Position numbers and translations under genes: made by a program. Shown here piece after piece: positions 24,168 to 35,688 of a DNA stretch of 60,386 nucleotides; position 1 is the first letter of the stretch, and the number at the start of each line of letters is the position of its first letter. Under the pieces are notes generated by a model. The model was not told the origin of the DNA, ran no database searches, and worked only from the letters and a program-made list of their open reading frames with translations. Source of the DNA: Clostridium sp. ZS2-4 (lineage in GTDB: Bacteria > Bacillota > Clostridia > Clostridiales > Clostridiaceae); contig NZ_JAPPRQ010000043.1 in the NCBI RefSeq assembly GCF_026719745.1, forward strand, positions 1 through 60,386, read 5' to 3'.

Positions 24168-24551
24168 ATGGATTTAAATTGTGAAGATAGAATGGATATG
24201 GAATATGATTTGGTACCTATGCCAATGTATATGCAAATGGGTATGCCTGGAAGGGCAACACCCTCTATGCCTATGATGCCTGATATGATGAGAATGTTTA
24301 GTATGATGAATGAAGAGGGATTTATGGAAATGGATGAAGCTAGGTATGGAGAGTTTGAAGATGATGAAATCGAGGATATTAGAAAAAAGAAAACGTATAA
24401 ACCTAGTGAAGTAAATAGAATATGTAGAAAAATTGAAAGATATAATCCTAGGATATTTAGATATATGAGAATGTATGGAATACCATATCCGGCTGCCAGA
24501 TTATTATGCAGGAGAATAATCAGATTAGCTTTAATGTATTATGATGATTAA
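24168..24551 (+). CDS. Methionine-rich small protein, function unknown
   Basis: The 127-residue protein has two halves. The N-terminal half (1-55) is exceptionally Met-rich (YDLVPMPMYMQMGMPGR, PMMPDMMRMFSMMNEEGF). The C-terminal half is basic and helical (YKPSEVNRICRKIERYNPR ... ARLLCRRIIRLALMYYDD). It has no signal peptide. GGAGGT lies 7 bases before ATG 24168; the ATG at 24162 is too close to it. Met-rich segments can bind Cu(I) or serve as oxidation buffers, and the layout recalls small spore-coat proteins, but neither is shown. A strong terminator follows. Confidence 0.7.
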   Translation: MDLNCEDRMDMEYDLVPMPMYMQMGMPGRATPSMPMMPDMMRMFSMMNEEGFMEMDEARYGEFEDDEIEDIRKKKTYKPSEVNRICRKIERYNPRIFRYMRMYGIPYPAARLLCRRIIRLALMYYDD

Positions 24552-24561
24552 TTGAATAGTA

Positions 24562-24605
24562 AAAAATAACCTCTAAAGTATAAATACTTTAGAGGTTATT
24601 TTTTA
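24562..24605 (+). terminator. Intrinsic terminator
   Basis: An almost perfect 40-base palindrome (AAAATAACCTCTAAAGTAT and its complement) ends in TTTTTT. Confidence 0.9.
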
Positions 24606-24652
24606 AAAGGAAATTTAGTGTTTGCGTAGAAGTAATTAAAGAGGTGTAAAGT

Positions 24653-25165
24653 ATGTTTGATATAAGATTAAAATTTGAAAATATAGAAATTTTAAGTATA
24701 GAAAAAGAAGATTTGGAAAGTATATATAAATGGTACGTTAAGGAAGAAAATTTTCTGTATAAGCGGCAACAAGAAACTATGAATAAAAATCAATTTTATG
24801 AAAGATTTTTAGAATATTATTTAAGTGAGTGTGAGTTTTTTTTAAAGATAATTAGAAATAAACAACTTATTGGAATTATAAAAGGGAGAATTGAGTTCAA
24901 AAATCCTAATGAGGTTTGGCTAGGATATATGATACTGGATCATTCCCTTAGGGGTAAGGGTTTAGGAGGTAAAGTACTAAAAGAGATAATAAAATATTTT
25001 TGCGTTGAGTGTGGGATATGTAATTTTTATGCAAAGGTTAAGGAAAAAGACTTTAGTTTTATAAGCTTTTTAAGAAAAATTAAATTTCGGGTTTTAAAAT
25101 TTTCGCAAGAATCAGGAAAGAATACAGAAAACAAATTTTGGGTTTTGGCGAGAATAATACAATAA
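24653..25165 (+). CDS. GNAT-family acetyltransferase
   Basis: The 170-residue protein has a GNAT core with the acetyl-CoA loop at LDHSLRGKGLGGKVLKEII (about 101-119) and an early IEILSIEKEDLESIYKWY typical of RimJ/RimL-like members. The substrate is unknown. AGAGGTG lies 7 bases before ATG. The C-terminal part is rich in Lys and Phe and ends FWVLARIIQ. It is a different gene from the GNAT at 12.1 kb, with low obvious similarity. Confidence 0.82.
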   Translation: MFDIRLKFENIEILSIEKEDLESIYKWYVKEENFLYKRQQETMNKNQFYERFLEYYLSECEFFLKIIRNKQLIGIIKGRIEFKNPNEVWLGYMILDHSLRGKGLGGKVLKEIIKYFCVECGICNFYAKVKEKDFSFISFLRKIKFRVLKFSQESGKNTENKFWVLARIIQ

Positions 25166-25208
25166 ATGCGGTTATTAGTGGAAATGTTATGAAATAATAC
25201 AGGCATTG

Positions 25209-25238
25209 TTGACAATCTGTTATAGAATAGAATATAAT
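25209..25238 (+). promoter_or_regulatory. Promoter candidate for the NlpC/P60 gene
   Basis: TTGACA and TATAAT are spaced by 18 bp, about 115 bp before the start codon, leaving a long A+T-rich leader. Confidence 0.55.
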
Positions 25239-25353
25239 AATTAATGTGTGTTTTAAATGTTTATAAATAATAAGTTAGAAAGTATGTTTTTTACACAAAT
25301 TTTGTTGGGTATTAGAAATGAAAACGTTGTCTTTGCTGTGAGGAGGTAAAAAA

Positions 25354-25935
25354 ATGAAATGTTTTATACATAAGATTATGATTCTAACAGTTTTTTTCAT
25401 AGCGCTTGGTTTTGCAATGACTATTAATTGCTATGAAGCAAAGGCTGATATTGGATCAGGAACAACTCAAAGTGTAAATGTTCGTTCGACCAAATTAGAA
25501 AGCAATAGAATTATAAAAGTGCCTGATAAACAATCAGAGCGAGAGAAACTTTCAAGAGGAAGTAGTAGTGTTACTGAAAGAGTAGTTGAATATTCTTATA
25601 AATTTATAGGAAGACCTTATGTCTGGGCGGCTTCAGGTCCATCGGCTTTTGATTGTTCAGGATTTACATCATATGTATATCGTAAATTTGGATATTCATT
25701 ACCACACTATACAGGATACCAAGTTCAAATGGGAAGTACAGTGCCAAGAAATAATCTTAAGTCAGGAGATTTAGTGTTCTTTGATACAATAGGATCTGAC
25801 AGCCATGTAGGAATCTACATAGGCAATGGTAAATTTATTCATGCATCATCTGGAAAAAAGGAAGTTACAATAAGTGACTTAGGCCAATCATATTATAATT
25901 CAAGATATTCAACAGCAAGAAGAATTGTAGATTAG
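25354..25935 (+). CDS. Secreted NlpC/P60 peptidoglycan hydrolase
   Basis: The 193-residue protein has a signal peptide (about 1-31, ending near CYEAKA), a short linker and an NlpC/P60 domain (about 70-193). The catalytic Cys is in AFDCSGFTSYVY, the His in SDSHVGIYIGNG, and the third residue is the His in KFIHASS. It cleaves D-Glu-meso-diaminopimelate or similar bonds in cell-wall peptides. GGAGGT lies 7 bases before ATG. There is no SH3 wall-binding domain, so it is a minimal version. It is monocistronic with a terminator. Confidence 0.93.
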   Translation: MKCFIHKIMILTVFFIALGFAMTINCYEAKADIGSGTTQSVNVRSTKLESNRIIKVPDKQSEREKLSRGSSSVTERVVEYSYKFIGRPYVWAASGPSAFDCSGFTSYVYRKFGYSLPHYTGYQVQMGSTVPRNNLKSGDLVFFDTIGSDSHVGIYIGNGKFIHASSGKKEVTISDLGQSYYNSRYSTARRIVD

Positions 25936-25977
25936 TTAACTTATATACATATATGAATATATAGTTCTTACATATAA

Positions 25978-26010
25978 AAAATTCCGGTCAATTATGGTCG
26001 GAATTTTTTA
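25978..26010 (+). terminator. Intrinsic terminator
   Basis: The stem AAATTCCG/CGGAATTT is followed by TTTTT. Confidence 0.8.
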
Positions 26011-26132
26011 GTATAAATATCCCCATAGAAAAATATAATTAAAGTAGATAAAGAAAAACTTAATTCAGAGAGAATATTAGAATTGTTAGTCAAAGGATAA
26101 ATGTTTGCTTTAATTGTATAGGAGGGATGAAA

Positions 26133-26861
26133 ATGAAATATACTAGGTATGATTTAAAAAAGAAAAATAATAATTTTATGGTTTTTATAATTGTAATAGC
26201 AGTTATATTGATTTTGGCATTTGTTTGTGGAACTATATTATCAGATATATTTCTAAAAAGAGATAACAAATCTAAAAAAAGTACACAAGAGGGAAATCAG
26301 TCAAAGGTAATAGATAAAAAAGAAGAAAATCCCAATAATAAGGAATCTGAATATACAATAAGTGATATAACAAGCTTTTCAGCTATTCAATGTGGTGTTT
26401 TTACTAATAAAGATAATGCACAAGGGCTAAAAGTAGAATTATCTGAGTTTGGAAAATCATTCTTTGTAGAAGATGGAAATAAAATCAAAGTTATTTTGGG
26501 TATATATTCGGAAAAAGAAGCTTTAACTGTAATAAAGAAGCTTGAAAATGATGGGAAAGAGTATTCAAGAAAAAATTTTAAGTCTGAACTTAAAGATTCA
26601 TGTGATATGCAGATTTGTGAAATGGTTGATGCAAACTTGCAGATAATACATAAGTTATATGATGATAAAGTAAAGTCCGTTCATACTAAACAAATAAAAG
26701 AATGGGCGGCTAATTTAAAAGAAGTTGACAAAAATAGTTCTAACTATAAAGTATTATTACAGATTAAAGACAATATTAATAAATTACCAGAAGAAATTTC
26801 AAAAAATGATATAGAAAAACAGAATATTTTTATATATCATGTATTAAATCAATTAAAATAA
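26133..26861 (+). CDS. SPOR-domain membrane protein
   Basis: The 242-residue protein has a short cytoplasmic end, one membrane helix (about 15-38, FMVFIIVIAVILILAFVCG), a Lys/Asn linker and a SPOR-like domain (about 80-150, FSAIQCGVFTNKDNAQGL ... VILGIYSEKEALTVIKKLE). SPOR domains bind denuded glycan strands, typically at division septa. ATG 26133 is preferred over 26127 because the AGGAGGG site is too close to the first. The C-terminal helical part (about 160-242) has no known motif. It lies just upstream of the shape/division block but has its own terminator. Confidence 0.82.
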   Translation: MKYTRYDLKKKNNNFMVFIIVIAVILILAFVCGTILSDIFLKRDNKSKKSTQEGNQSKVIDKKEENPNNKESEYTISDITSFSAIQCGVFTNKDNAQGLKVELSEFGKSFFVEDGNKIKVILGIYSEKEALTVIKKLENDGKEYSRKNFKSELKDSCDMQICEMVDANLQIIHKLYDDKVKSVHTKQIKEWAANLKEVDKNSSNYKVLLQIKDNINKLPEEISKNDIEKQNIFIYHVLNQLK

Positions 26862-26871
26862 ATAGTTTTTT

Positions 26872-26899
26872 AGCATTCAAAATATTTTGAATGCTTTTG
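26872..26899 (+). terminator. Intrinsic terminator
   Basis: The perfect palindrome AGCATTCAAAATATTTTGAA + TGCT ends in TTTTG. Confidence 0.8.
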
Positions 26900-27000
26900 T
26901 TATGTTCAAAAAAAATTAAGAAAATTTAATAGATATACATACTTGTTTAAGTTTTTATTAAATGTTAAACTATATAAGATAAAAGTTAAGTGAGGTATAT

Positions 27001-27261
27001 ATGGTGAGGGGTAATGGGAAAAATAGATTATTAGCTTTTGTAATACTACTAGGAGCAATAGGTGGAAATTTTATTGGTGATATTTTGGGTAGTAATGTAA
27101 AAATGCTAAATTTCTTGAAAATATCATATCCTATTGGTACTTCTAGTCCATTTATATTAAATTTTAAAATGCTTAAATTAACCTTTGGGATTAATTTTAA
27201 CATAAATATAATGGCTGTTGTTGGAGTGATTATAGCAATGCTATTATATAGAAAATACTAG
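27001..27261 (+). CDS. DUF4321 membrane protein
   Basis: The 86-residue protein has hydrophobic segments at about 10-30 and 68-82, separated by a weakly hydrophobic beta-type stretch ([20 protein letters not shown]). Proteins of this family stand directly upstream of maf in many Clostridia, as here (10-bp gap). No function is established. The start is ATG 27001 after a weak GAGGT site. It probably begins the long operon running to the division genes. Confidence 0.8.
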   Translation: MVRGNGKNRLLAFVILLGAIGGNFIGDILGSNVKMLNFLKISYPIGTSSPFILNFKMLKLTFGINFNINIMAVVGVIIAMLLYRKY

Positions 27262-27271
27262 GAGTGATAAA

Positions 27272-27847
27272 GTGCGTATAGTTTTAGCTTCAGCTTCTGA
27301 AAGAAGACAAAGTCTTTTGCGTAGAATTACACATAATTTTGATGTAATAATAAGCGATTTTAAAGAGGAAGAAGTAGTTTTTAATGGGGATTGTGCAAAG
27401 TATGTAATGGAACTTGCTAAAGGGAAAGCTTTGGCGGTGTCAGAAATTATAAATGTAAATGCAGTTATAATAGGAAGTGATACTTTAGTAGCTTATAATG
27501 AACATGTACTGGGCAAACCTAAAAATGAGCTGGAAGCATTTCAGATGTTAAAACTTCTAAGTGGAAATGTTCATCAGGTATATTCAGGAGTTGCAATTTA
27601 TGATACTTTTTCAAAAGAACTAAAAACAGACTATGTCTGTACAAATGTAAAATTTTCAGAACTTACAGAAGAAGAAATAAAAAAATATATAGCTACAGGA
27701 GAACCTATGGATAAAGCAGGTGCCTATGGTATCCAAGGTTTTGGGGGAGTCTTTGTTGAAGAAATTGAAGGATGCTATTATAATGTGGTAGGGCTTCCTT
27801 TAAACAAAGTAAAATTTATGCTTAGGGAGATGGGGGTAAATCTATAA
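27272..27847 (+). CDS. maf: Maf-family nucleoside triphosphate pyrophosphatase (dTTP/UTP type)
   Basis: The 191-residue protein starts at GTG after TAGGAGTG. The family motif is [13 protein letters not shown] near the N-terminus, followed by [16 protein letters not shown] (about 69-84), QVYSGVAI and [20 protein letters not shown]. Maf proteins hydrolyse non-canonical or excess dTTP/UTP to monophosphates and affect septation. The place before radC and mreB is conserved in Firmicutes. Confidence 0.95.
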   Translation: MRIVLASASERRQSLLRRITHNFDVIISDFKEEEVVFNGDCAKYVMELAKGKALAVSEIINVNAVIIGSDTLVAYNEHVLGKPKNELEAFQMLKLLSGNVHQVYSGVAIYDTFSKELKTDYVCTNVKFSELTEEEIKKYIATGEPMDKAGAYGIQGFGGVFVEEIEGCYYNVVGLPLNKVKFMLREMGVNL

Positions 27848-27861
27848 AAGGAGTAATATAC

Positions 27862-29660
<1,799 letters not shown>

Positions 29661-29666
29661 AAGACT

Positions 29667-30512
29667 ATGTCATTTTTAAAAAATAAACTGACAGTAACTG
29701 TTATTGTGCTGTCAGTTAGCTTTTTAATTTTAATTGGGTATACTTCAAAAAGAGAACAAATATCTACTGCGGAAAATGGTATAGGTGTTGTTTTAAATTC
29801 TGTTCAAGGTGTTATTTATAATTTCAATAGCAAAATTAAGGGTAATGTAAGCTTTATTATAAATTTTTCAAAGATAAAAAAAGAAAATGAAGAATTAAGT
29901 GCTGAAAATACTAAACTGCAGGATAAAGCATTAAAATATGATGCATTGGAAAAAGAAAATGAGCGTTTGAGAAAAATGTTAAACTTCAAAAACCAGAGAG
30001 AAGAATATAAATATATTGGCTGTGATATTATAGGCAAAAGTGGTAACAACTGGCTTGATGGATTTGTAATTAATAGAGGAACAGAGGATGGTATTAAGAA
30101 AAGAATGGTAGTTATTACAGGAGAAGGATTAGTTGGACAAGTGACTTCTGTGGGTAATAATTGGTCAATAGTTCAATCACTAGTGAATGAGAATATAGCT
30201 GTTGCAGGTTTGGTTAATAGTACAAGAGAAAATGATGGCGTAGTAAAGGGGTATAGAGACATAAATGATAAGCTTCTTGCAAAGTTATACTATCTTCCTT
30301 TGGATTCTAAAGTTAAAAGAGGGGATGCTATATTAACATCTGGGCTAGGTGGCTTATATCCTAAGGGTATAAAGATTGGAACAGTTATAGATATAGAAGA
30401 AGACAAAGGCAAGTTAATTAAAAATGTTATAATAGAGCCAAGTGTAGATTTTAATAAACTTGAAGAACTTTTTATTGTGGTGCCTAAAAATGATAGGGAA
30501 GTAAAATATTAA
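29667..30512 (+). CDS. mreC: Rod shape-determining protein MreC
   Basis: The 281-residue bitopic protein has a membrane segment (about 8-24), a coiled coil (about 68-108, KIKKENEELSAENTKLQDK) and two beta-barrel domains (about 110-275) with GNNWLDGFVINRGTEDGI and TSGLGGLYPKGIKIGTV. It links MreB to the external enzymes. It begins 6 bp after mreB, with only a weak ribosome site, suggesting coupled translation. Confidence 0.94.
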   Translation: MSFLKNKLTVTVIVLSVSFLILIGYTSKREQISTAENGIGVVLNSVQGVIYNFNSKIKGNVSFIINFSKIKKENEELSAENTKLQDKALKYDALEKENERLRKMLNFKNQREEYKYIGCDIIGKSGNNWLDGFVINRGTEDGIKKRMVVITGEGLVGQVTSVGNNWSIVQSLVNENIAVAGLVNSTRENDGVVKGYRDINDKLLAKLYYLPLDSKVKRGDAILTSGLGGLYPKGIKIGTVIDIEEDKGKLIKNVIIEPSVDFNKLEELFIVVPKNDREVKY

Positions 30513-30523
30513 GGTGATATGTT

Positions 30524-31015
30524 ATGAAGAAGATATTTACAGTAATACTTTTGTCAATTTTGTTTTTGGTACTGGATAATACCTTTATGCCATTTTTTGC
30601 AATAAAGGGTTATTATCCTAGCCTTTTATTTGTATTTGCAATTTGTTATTCTATTATTAATGGAAGTTGGAGCGGTATTTTTTTAGGAATATTTTGTGGG
30701 TTATTACAAGATATTTATTTAACTGATTCTTTAGGAATTAATATGCTTTTAGATATGGGGATGTGTTTAATTGCTAGTAAAATAGGAAAAAACATATTTA
30801 AAGATAAATCTTTAGTTCCAATTGGAACTTGTTTTTTACTTAGTTTGGTAAAAGGAATTTTTATATTTGTTATTCTCTATATATTAGGACAATATATAGA
30901 GATAAAAGGAACATTATTTATAAGTGTATATAATATGATAGTGGCGATTTTCATGTACAATAGATTATATAAGCTTTGTCAAAAGGATTTTATGGTTAAA
31001 AATTGGAGATTTTAA
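30524..31015 (+). CDS. mreD: Rod shape-determining protein MreD
   Basis: The 163-residue protein is almost wholly hydrophobic with five or six membrane segments and the family pattern GSWSGIFLGIFCGLLQDIYL (about 45-64). It completes the MreBCD complex. AAGGTGAT precedes the ATG, 11 bp after mreC. Confidence 0.92.
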   Translation: MKKIFTVILLSILFLVLDNTFMPFFAIKGYYPSLLFVFAICYSIINGSWSGIFLGIFCGLLQDIYLTDSLGINMLLDMGMCLIASKIGKNIFKDKSLVPIGTCFLLSLVKGIFIFVILYILGQYIEIKGTLFISVYNMIVAIFMYNRLYKLCQKDFMVKNWRF

Positions 31016-31032
31016 AGTGGTGATATAATAAA

Positions 31033-34000
31033 ATGAGTAAGGTTAATATGCTAAAAACAAAAAAAGTTAAGAAAAGTAAAGATAAGAAATTTAATAGGTA
31101 TACAGCATTAGTGAGTGTTATGTTCTTTATATTCTCTTTGATTATTTCTAAGTTAGTATATTTGCAAATTTTTCAAGCTGATTATTATGTAGAGCAAACT
31201 AGTAAAAAATCCATTAGAAGTATACCTATTGAACCACCAAGAGGAAACATAATTGATTCAAAGGGAAAAATATTAGCAGAAAGCAGGCAAGGATATACTC
31301 TAGTTTTTACAGAAACTGATGAAAGTAAAAAAAAGTTTTTCTCTACTATGCTTAAGATTTTTCAAATACTTGATCAGAATGGGGAAGCTCAGAGAGATGA
31401 ATTTGAACTTAAAATCAGCCCTTTTAGATTTGAATTTGGAAGCGAAAATCCAAATACTCGAAGATGGATGGAGTTGAGATTTAAGAAAGACAGGGGTATG
31501 GATGAAAAAGTCAGAAGAGAACTTTTCAAAAATAAAAAAATAGAAGAGCTAACCGAGGAAGATAAAAACAAGATTGATGAGGAACTGTTAAAAAAGACTC
31601 CGGAAGGAACTTTTAACTACCTGTTAGATTTATATAATATTAATGCTGAAGAAAATAAATTAGTATATACGGATCTTTTTAATAAGATGAAAGGCAGCCA
31701 GGCTAAAGGTACGGAAACTTTAGAGAAGTATTTAAAGCAGTATAAGATAGATACTAAAAATAAAGAAGAGGAAAAGATATTTGCTGATTTATTTAAAGAG
31801 ATGCCAGAAGAAACCTTTAATCATTTAGTTCAGCTTTATAATATTAAAAAAGATAGATATTCTTTAGAGTTAAAAAGAAGATTGATGCTTGTAAAGGATG
31901 CTATCAAGAAGCAGAGTTTCAAAGGATTTAAACCAGTTGAAATTGCTACAAATATCAAGAAAGATACGGCATTTATATATATGCAGAAGTATGATGAACT
32001 TCCAGGTATAGAGGTAACTGTAGATCCAGTAAGAATTTATCCTAACAAGGAATTAGGTTCTCCATTTTTAGGTTACTTATCCAAAATAAATCCAGCTCAA
32101 CAAGAAAAATATGAGGAAAGAGGATATGATACAAGCACAGATTATATAGGTGCATCAGGTATTGAAAGTTCTTTTGAAAGTACACTGAGAGGGTCAAAAG
32201 GAACGAAAATTGTACAGATAAATAAATATGGTAGAATTATGAAGGAACTTGGTAGGAAAGAACCTTATCCTGGTAAAACTGTGCAGTTGACTGTAGACAG
32301 TGAGTTGCAAAATACTGCTGAAAAGACACTTGACCAAGTTATGAAGAATTTACAGGCTCAAGGGAGAGTTGAGGATGTTGATACAACAAATGCAACAAGA
32401 GGTGCTGCTGTTGCTATTGATGTAAATACTGGTAAAGTACTTGCGTTAGCAAGCAAACCAGGGTATGATCCTAATTTGTTTGCAGTACCTGGACGGTTGA
32501 CTCCAGAACTACAAGCTGAATATTTTAATCCTGACTTAAAAGTTTTTGGTGAAGCGTATGCTAAAAATTTATTAAATCGAAATGGTATAGCAAGAGATGC
32601 TTATCAAAATAAAAATCTTAATGATATTATACAAAGATTGTTTCCTTTAGATAAAACCATAAAAAATAATACTACCATAAGACAGGATAGATATGATATA
32701 TATCCTAAACCGTTATATAATTATGCTACAAAGAGTCTTATACCACCAGGTTCTACCTTTAAACCACTTGTAGGGGTTGCAGCTTTGGAAGAGGGAGTAT
32801 TAGGACCTAATGAAACTATCTATGATGGTCTCATTTACACAAAACACGGTTATAAAGGTAAAGACTGGAATAGTTATAGTTTTGGAAATGTAACTGTGGC
32901 AAAAGCTATCGAGAAATCTATAAACTACTTTTTCTTTGAAGTTGGAGATAGATTATTTCAGACTAAAAAGTATAATGGAGGATTTGATGTTATAGCACAT
33001 TATGCTTGGAAATTTGGACTTGGAGCTCCAAGTGGAGTTAAGCCAGCAACAGGGATAGAAATTCCAGAAAAATTCGGTCAAGTATATAATTTAGAATCAG
33101 GTAGAAGAATTTTTTCAGCTCTTTACATGAATTCTTTAATTAACTTTTTACAAAAGGGAACGGACACAAGAACACCTAATTATAGAAATCATTATATAGG
33201 TGTGGATATAACAGAAAGTGAAAAGGATAGTAATAAAGTTAAAAAATTAAAAGAGAAGCTTAGAAATAGAATTTTAGAAGAAATGCAATATAAAGCCAAA
33301 GGTACGTCTGATATAAAAACTATGTTTTTAGAACTTTCAAACAACGATCTGGATTTGAAGAAAAAATATACTGATGGATATAATCAATATTCTAAAAATT
33401 ATGCTGGAGATGCTAGCAAGAAGATGATTTTTGAGGCATATGCTGCAAATCAAGTAGAACAAGCATGGATGGCAGCTGTTTATTCTATAGATGATGCTTA
33501 TTTCAATATATATAACCAAAACAATGTGTATGATGCATCAATAGGACAGGGTACAAACCAATTTACACCACTTCAGTTAGCTAATTATATGGCAACCCTT
33601 GTTAATGGAGGAAACAGATATAATGTGCATTTAGTTGATAAAATATTAGATCAGGATGGAAAAGTGGTAAAGGAATATAAACCTGAGGTTATAGAAAAAA
33701 TAAAAATTAAAGATGCTAATCTGAATGTTGTTAAAGAAGGAATGAGAGATGTTACTAGTGGAGATGGTACAGCTCGTACTGCTTTTGAAGGGTTTCCTAT
33801 ATCAAATGGTGGTAAAACAGGTTCGGCTACATTTGCTAAAATACAAGATGAATTTGGAAGAACATCTTACGGTTTCTATGTAGGATTTGCACCTTTTGAA
33901 AAGCCAGAGATAGCAGTATGCGTCGTAATATTTGATGGTGGACACGGTGGATACGTAGCTCCTGTTGCAAGAGCGATTTATGAAAAATATTTTGAAGAAA

Positions 34001-34110
34001 GATTGAAAAAAGAATATCCAGAGTATGTTCCTAGATATAATTTCAGTATTCAAAGTAATGGACAACAAGAAAAAACAGAATCAGCAGTTGAAATAAATGT
34101 TGAAAGATAA
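31033..34110 (+). CDS. mrdA: Penicillin-binding protein 2 (elongasome transpeptidase), oversized
   Basis: The protein has 1025 residues with a short cytoplasmic tail, one membrane helix (about 25-46) and a PBP dimerisation domain starting EPPRGNIIDSKGK. A long Lys/Glu-rich insertion follows (about 95-300). The transpeptidase domain has the active-site Ser in PPGSTFKPLVG (SxxK), SIN in EKSINYFFFEVGD and KTG in NGGKTGSATF. It is far larger than typical PBP2, partly from the insertion and partly from a second one near 690-830. Two repeats TPEGTFNYLLDLYNI and MPEETFNHLVQLYNI lie in the first insertion. It acts with RodA in side-wall synthesis and is the last gene before a terminator. Confidence 0.93.
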   Translation: MSKVNMLKTKKVKKSKDKKFNRYTALVSVMFFIFSLIISKLVYLQIFQADYYVEQTSKKSIRSIPIEPPRGNIIDSKGKILAESRQGYTLVFTETDESKKKFFSTMLKIFQILDQNGEAQRDEFELKISPFRFEFGSENPNTRRWMELRFKKDRGMDEKVRRELFKNKKIEELTEEDKNKIDEELLKKTPEGTFNYLLDLYNINAEENKLVYTDLFNKMKGSQAKGTETLEKYLKQYKIDTKNKEEEKIFADLFKEMPEETFNHLVQLYNIKKDRYSLELKRRLMLVKDAIKKQSFKGFKPVEIATNIKKDTAFIYMQKYDELPGIEVTVDPVRIYPNKELGSPFLGYLSKINPAQQEKYEERGYDTSTDYIGASGIESSFESTLRGSKGTKIVQINKYGRIMKELGRKEPYPGKTVQLTVDSELQNTAEKTLDQVMKNLQAQGRVEDVDTTNATRGAAVAIDVNTGKVLALASKPGYDPNLFAVPGRLTPELQAEYFNPDLKVFGEAYAKNLLNRNGIARDAYQNKNLNDIIQRLFPLDKTIKNNTTIRQDRYDIYPKPLYNYATKSLIPPGSTFKPLVGVAALEEGVLGPNETIYDGLIYTKHGYKGKDWNSYSFGNVTVAKAIEKSINYFFFEVGDRLFQTKKYNGGFDVIAHYAWKFGLGAPSGVKPATGIEIPEKFGQVYNLESGRRIFSALYMNSLINFLQKGTDTRTPNYRNHYIGVDITESEKDSNKVKKLKEKLRNRILEEMQYKAKGTSDIKTMFLELSNNDLDLKKKYTDGYNQYSKNYAGDASKKMIFEAYAANQVEQAWMAAVYSIDDAYFNIYNQNNVYDASIGQGTNQFTPLQLANYMATLVNGGNRYNVHLVDKILDQDGKVVKEYKPEVIEKIKIKDANLNVVKEGMRDVTSGDGTARTAFEGFPISNGGKTGSATFAKIQDEFGRTSYGFYVGFAPFEKPEIAVCVVIFDGGHGGYVAPVARAIYEKYFEERLKKEYPEYVPRYNFSIQSNGQQEKTESAVEINVER

Positions 34111-34119
34111 AAAACTAGA

Positions 34120-34151
34120 GAAAACCAGATAAATATTTATCTGGTTTTTAA
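34120..34151 (+). terminator. Intrinsic terminator after PBP2
   Basis: The stem AAAACCAGATAAAT/ATTTATCTGGTTTT is followed by T. Confidence 0.9.
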
Positions 34152-34227
34152 ATTTATTTTCATAAATTGAAGGATTTATAAAAAAAATGTTGAAATATTA
34201 AAATAGGGACATTTATGGAGGTTTGGT

Positions 34228-34860
34228 ATGGTTAAGGACGGTATAATAATAAAAGGTAATAAAGACGGATTAAATGCAGTTATAGACATGAATAAATTTA
34301 GAGATTTTCAAGAAATGCTTGAAGAGTTTTTTAATAAATTATCAGTGGGAAAGAGATTTTATAGAGGAGCCACCATAAAAATAACAACTCAACTGAAAGA
34401 TCTTAGTGAAAGAAATTTAATAAAACTAAAAGATATATTGTTTGAGGAATTTTTAATAAAAGATTGTATTTTTGAAGATAAAGAAGAGGCAAAATTTAAG
34501 GTTTTTTCTGGTATCTATGAAGGGCGTACCAAGTTTTATCGTAAGACCTTAAGAAGTGGTCAAATTATCAGATATGGAGGAAATGTTGTAATAATTGGAG
34601 ATGTAAATCCAGGATCTGAGATTTATGCTGCTGGAAATATAATAGTATTAGGAAATTTAAAAGGAAATGTTCATGCTGGTAATACAGGAAACACAAAAGC
34701 TATAATAGCTGCATTCAGTCTTCAACCTAAAATACTTCAAATAGCTAATGTGATGACTAGGGCTCCAGAAGATGATGAAAAAACATTTTACCCTGAAGTT
34801 GCGAGAATAAAAGACGATACAATAATTGTAGAGCCTTATTTACCTAATAAATTTGTATAA
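34228..34860 (+). CDS. minC: Septum site-determining protein MinC
   Basis: The 210-residue protein has an N-terminal FtsZ-inhibiting domain (about 1-98) and a C-terminal beta-helix (about 100-205). The latter has the repeats [41 protein letters not shown]. It blocks Z-ring formation at the poles under control of MinD. TGGAGGT precedes the ATG. The stop overlaps the first bases before minD. Confidence 0.94.
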   Translation: MVKDGIIIKGNKDGLNAVIDMNKFRDFQEMLEEFFNKLSVGKRFYRGATIKITTQLKDLSERNLIKLKDILFEEFLIKDCIFEDKEEAKFKVFSGIYEGRTKFYRKTLRSGQIIRYGGNVVIIGDVNPGSEIYAAGNIIVLGNLKGNVHAGNTGNTKAIIAAFSLQPKILQIANVMTRAPEDDEKTFYPEVARIKDDTIIVEPYLPNKFV

Positions 34861-34874
34861 TGGAGGAAAAACAT

Positions 34875-35672
34875 ATGAGTGAAGCTATAGTAATAACGTC
34901 AGGTAAAGGAGGAGTAGGAAAGACAACAACTACTGCTAATATTGGAACTGCACTGGCTTCTCTTGGGAAGAAAGTAGTTTTAGTAGACGGAGATACAGGA
35001 CTTAGAAATTTAGATGTGCTTATGGGGCTTGAAAATAGAATTGTCTTTACATTGCTTGACGTGGTAGAAGAAAGATGTAGATTAAAACAAGCACTTATTA
35101 AAGATAAGAGATTTTCAAATTTATATTTATTACCCACAGCTCAAACTAGGGATAAGAATGATGTTAATACAGAGCAAATGTTAAATCTGGTTAGAGAATT
35201 AAAGCAAGAATTTGATTATGTAATTATTGATTGTCCAGCAGGTATTGAGCAGGGGTTTGAAAATGCTATTGTAGGGGCGGATAGAGCACTTATTGTTGTG
35301 AATCCAGAGGTTACTTCAGTAAGAGATGCTGATAGAGTTATTGGAAAATTAGATGCTAAAGGTTTAGAGGATCATCAGCTGATAGTCAATAGATTGGACT
35401 ATGAAATGGTAAAAAGAGGAGATATGCTGGATGTAAGTGATATATTGGACAGTTTAGCTATAAAGTTAATAGGGATTGTTCCAGTAGATGAAGAAATAAC
35501 TATAGCCACAAATAAAGGAGAACCAGTAGTTTTAAATAGCAAAGCAGCAGCAGGTCAAGCATTTAATCATATAGCTAAAAGGATATTAGGAGAGGAAATA
35601 CCTTTTGTACCAATAGCTAATATGGAAAGTGGATTTTTTGCATCAATAAAAAGAATATTTAAATTTAAATAG
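34875..35672 (+). CDS. minD: Septum site-determining ATPase MinD
   Basis: The 265-residue protein has a deviant Walker A SGKGGVGKTTTTANIG (about 9-24), switch region VVLVDGDTGLRNLD, DYVIIDCPAGIEQGF and the C-terminal amphipathic membrane-binding helix FFASIKRIFKFK. The start is ATG 34875 after TGGAGGA. A 5-codon extension to 34860 would put the ATG in that site. It recruits MinC to the membrane and is cycled by MinE. Confidence 0.96.
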   Translation: MSEAIVITSGKGGVGKTTTTANIGTALASLGKKVVLVDGDTGLRNLDVLMGLENRIVFTLLDVVEERCRLKQALIKDKRFSNLYLLPTAQTRDKNDVNTEQMLNLVRELKQEFDYVIIDCPAGIEQGFENAIVGADRALIVVNPEVTSVRDADRVIGKLDAKGLEDHQLIVNRLDYEMVKRGDMLDVSDILDSLAIKLIGIVPVDEEITIATNKGEPVVLNSKAAAGQAFNHIAKRILGEEIPFVPIANMESGFFASIKRIFKFK

Positions 35673-35688
35673 GAGGAGGAGGTATTAC

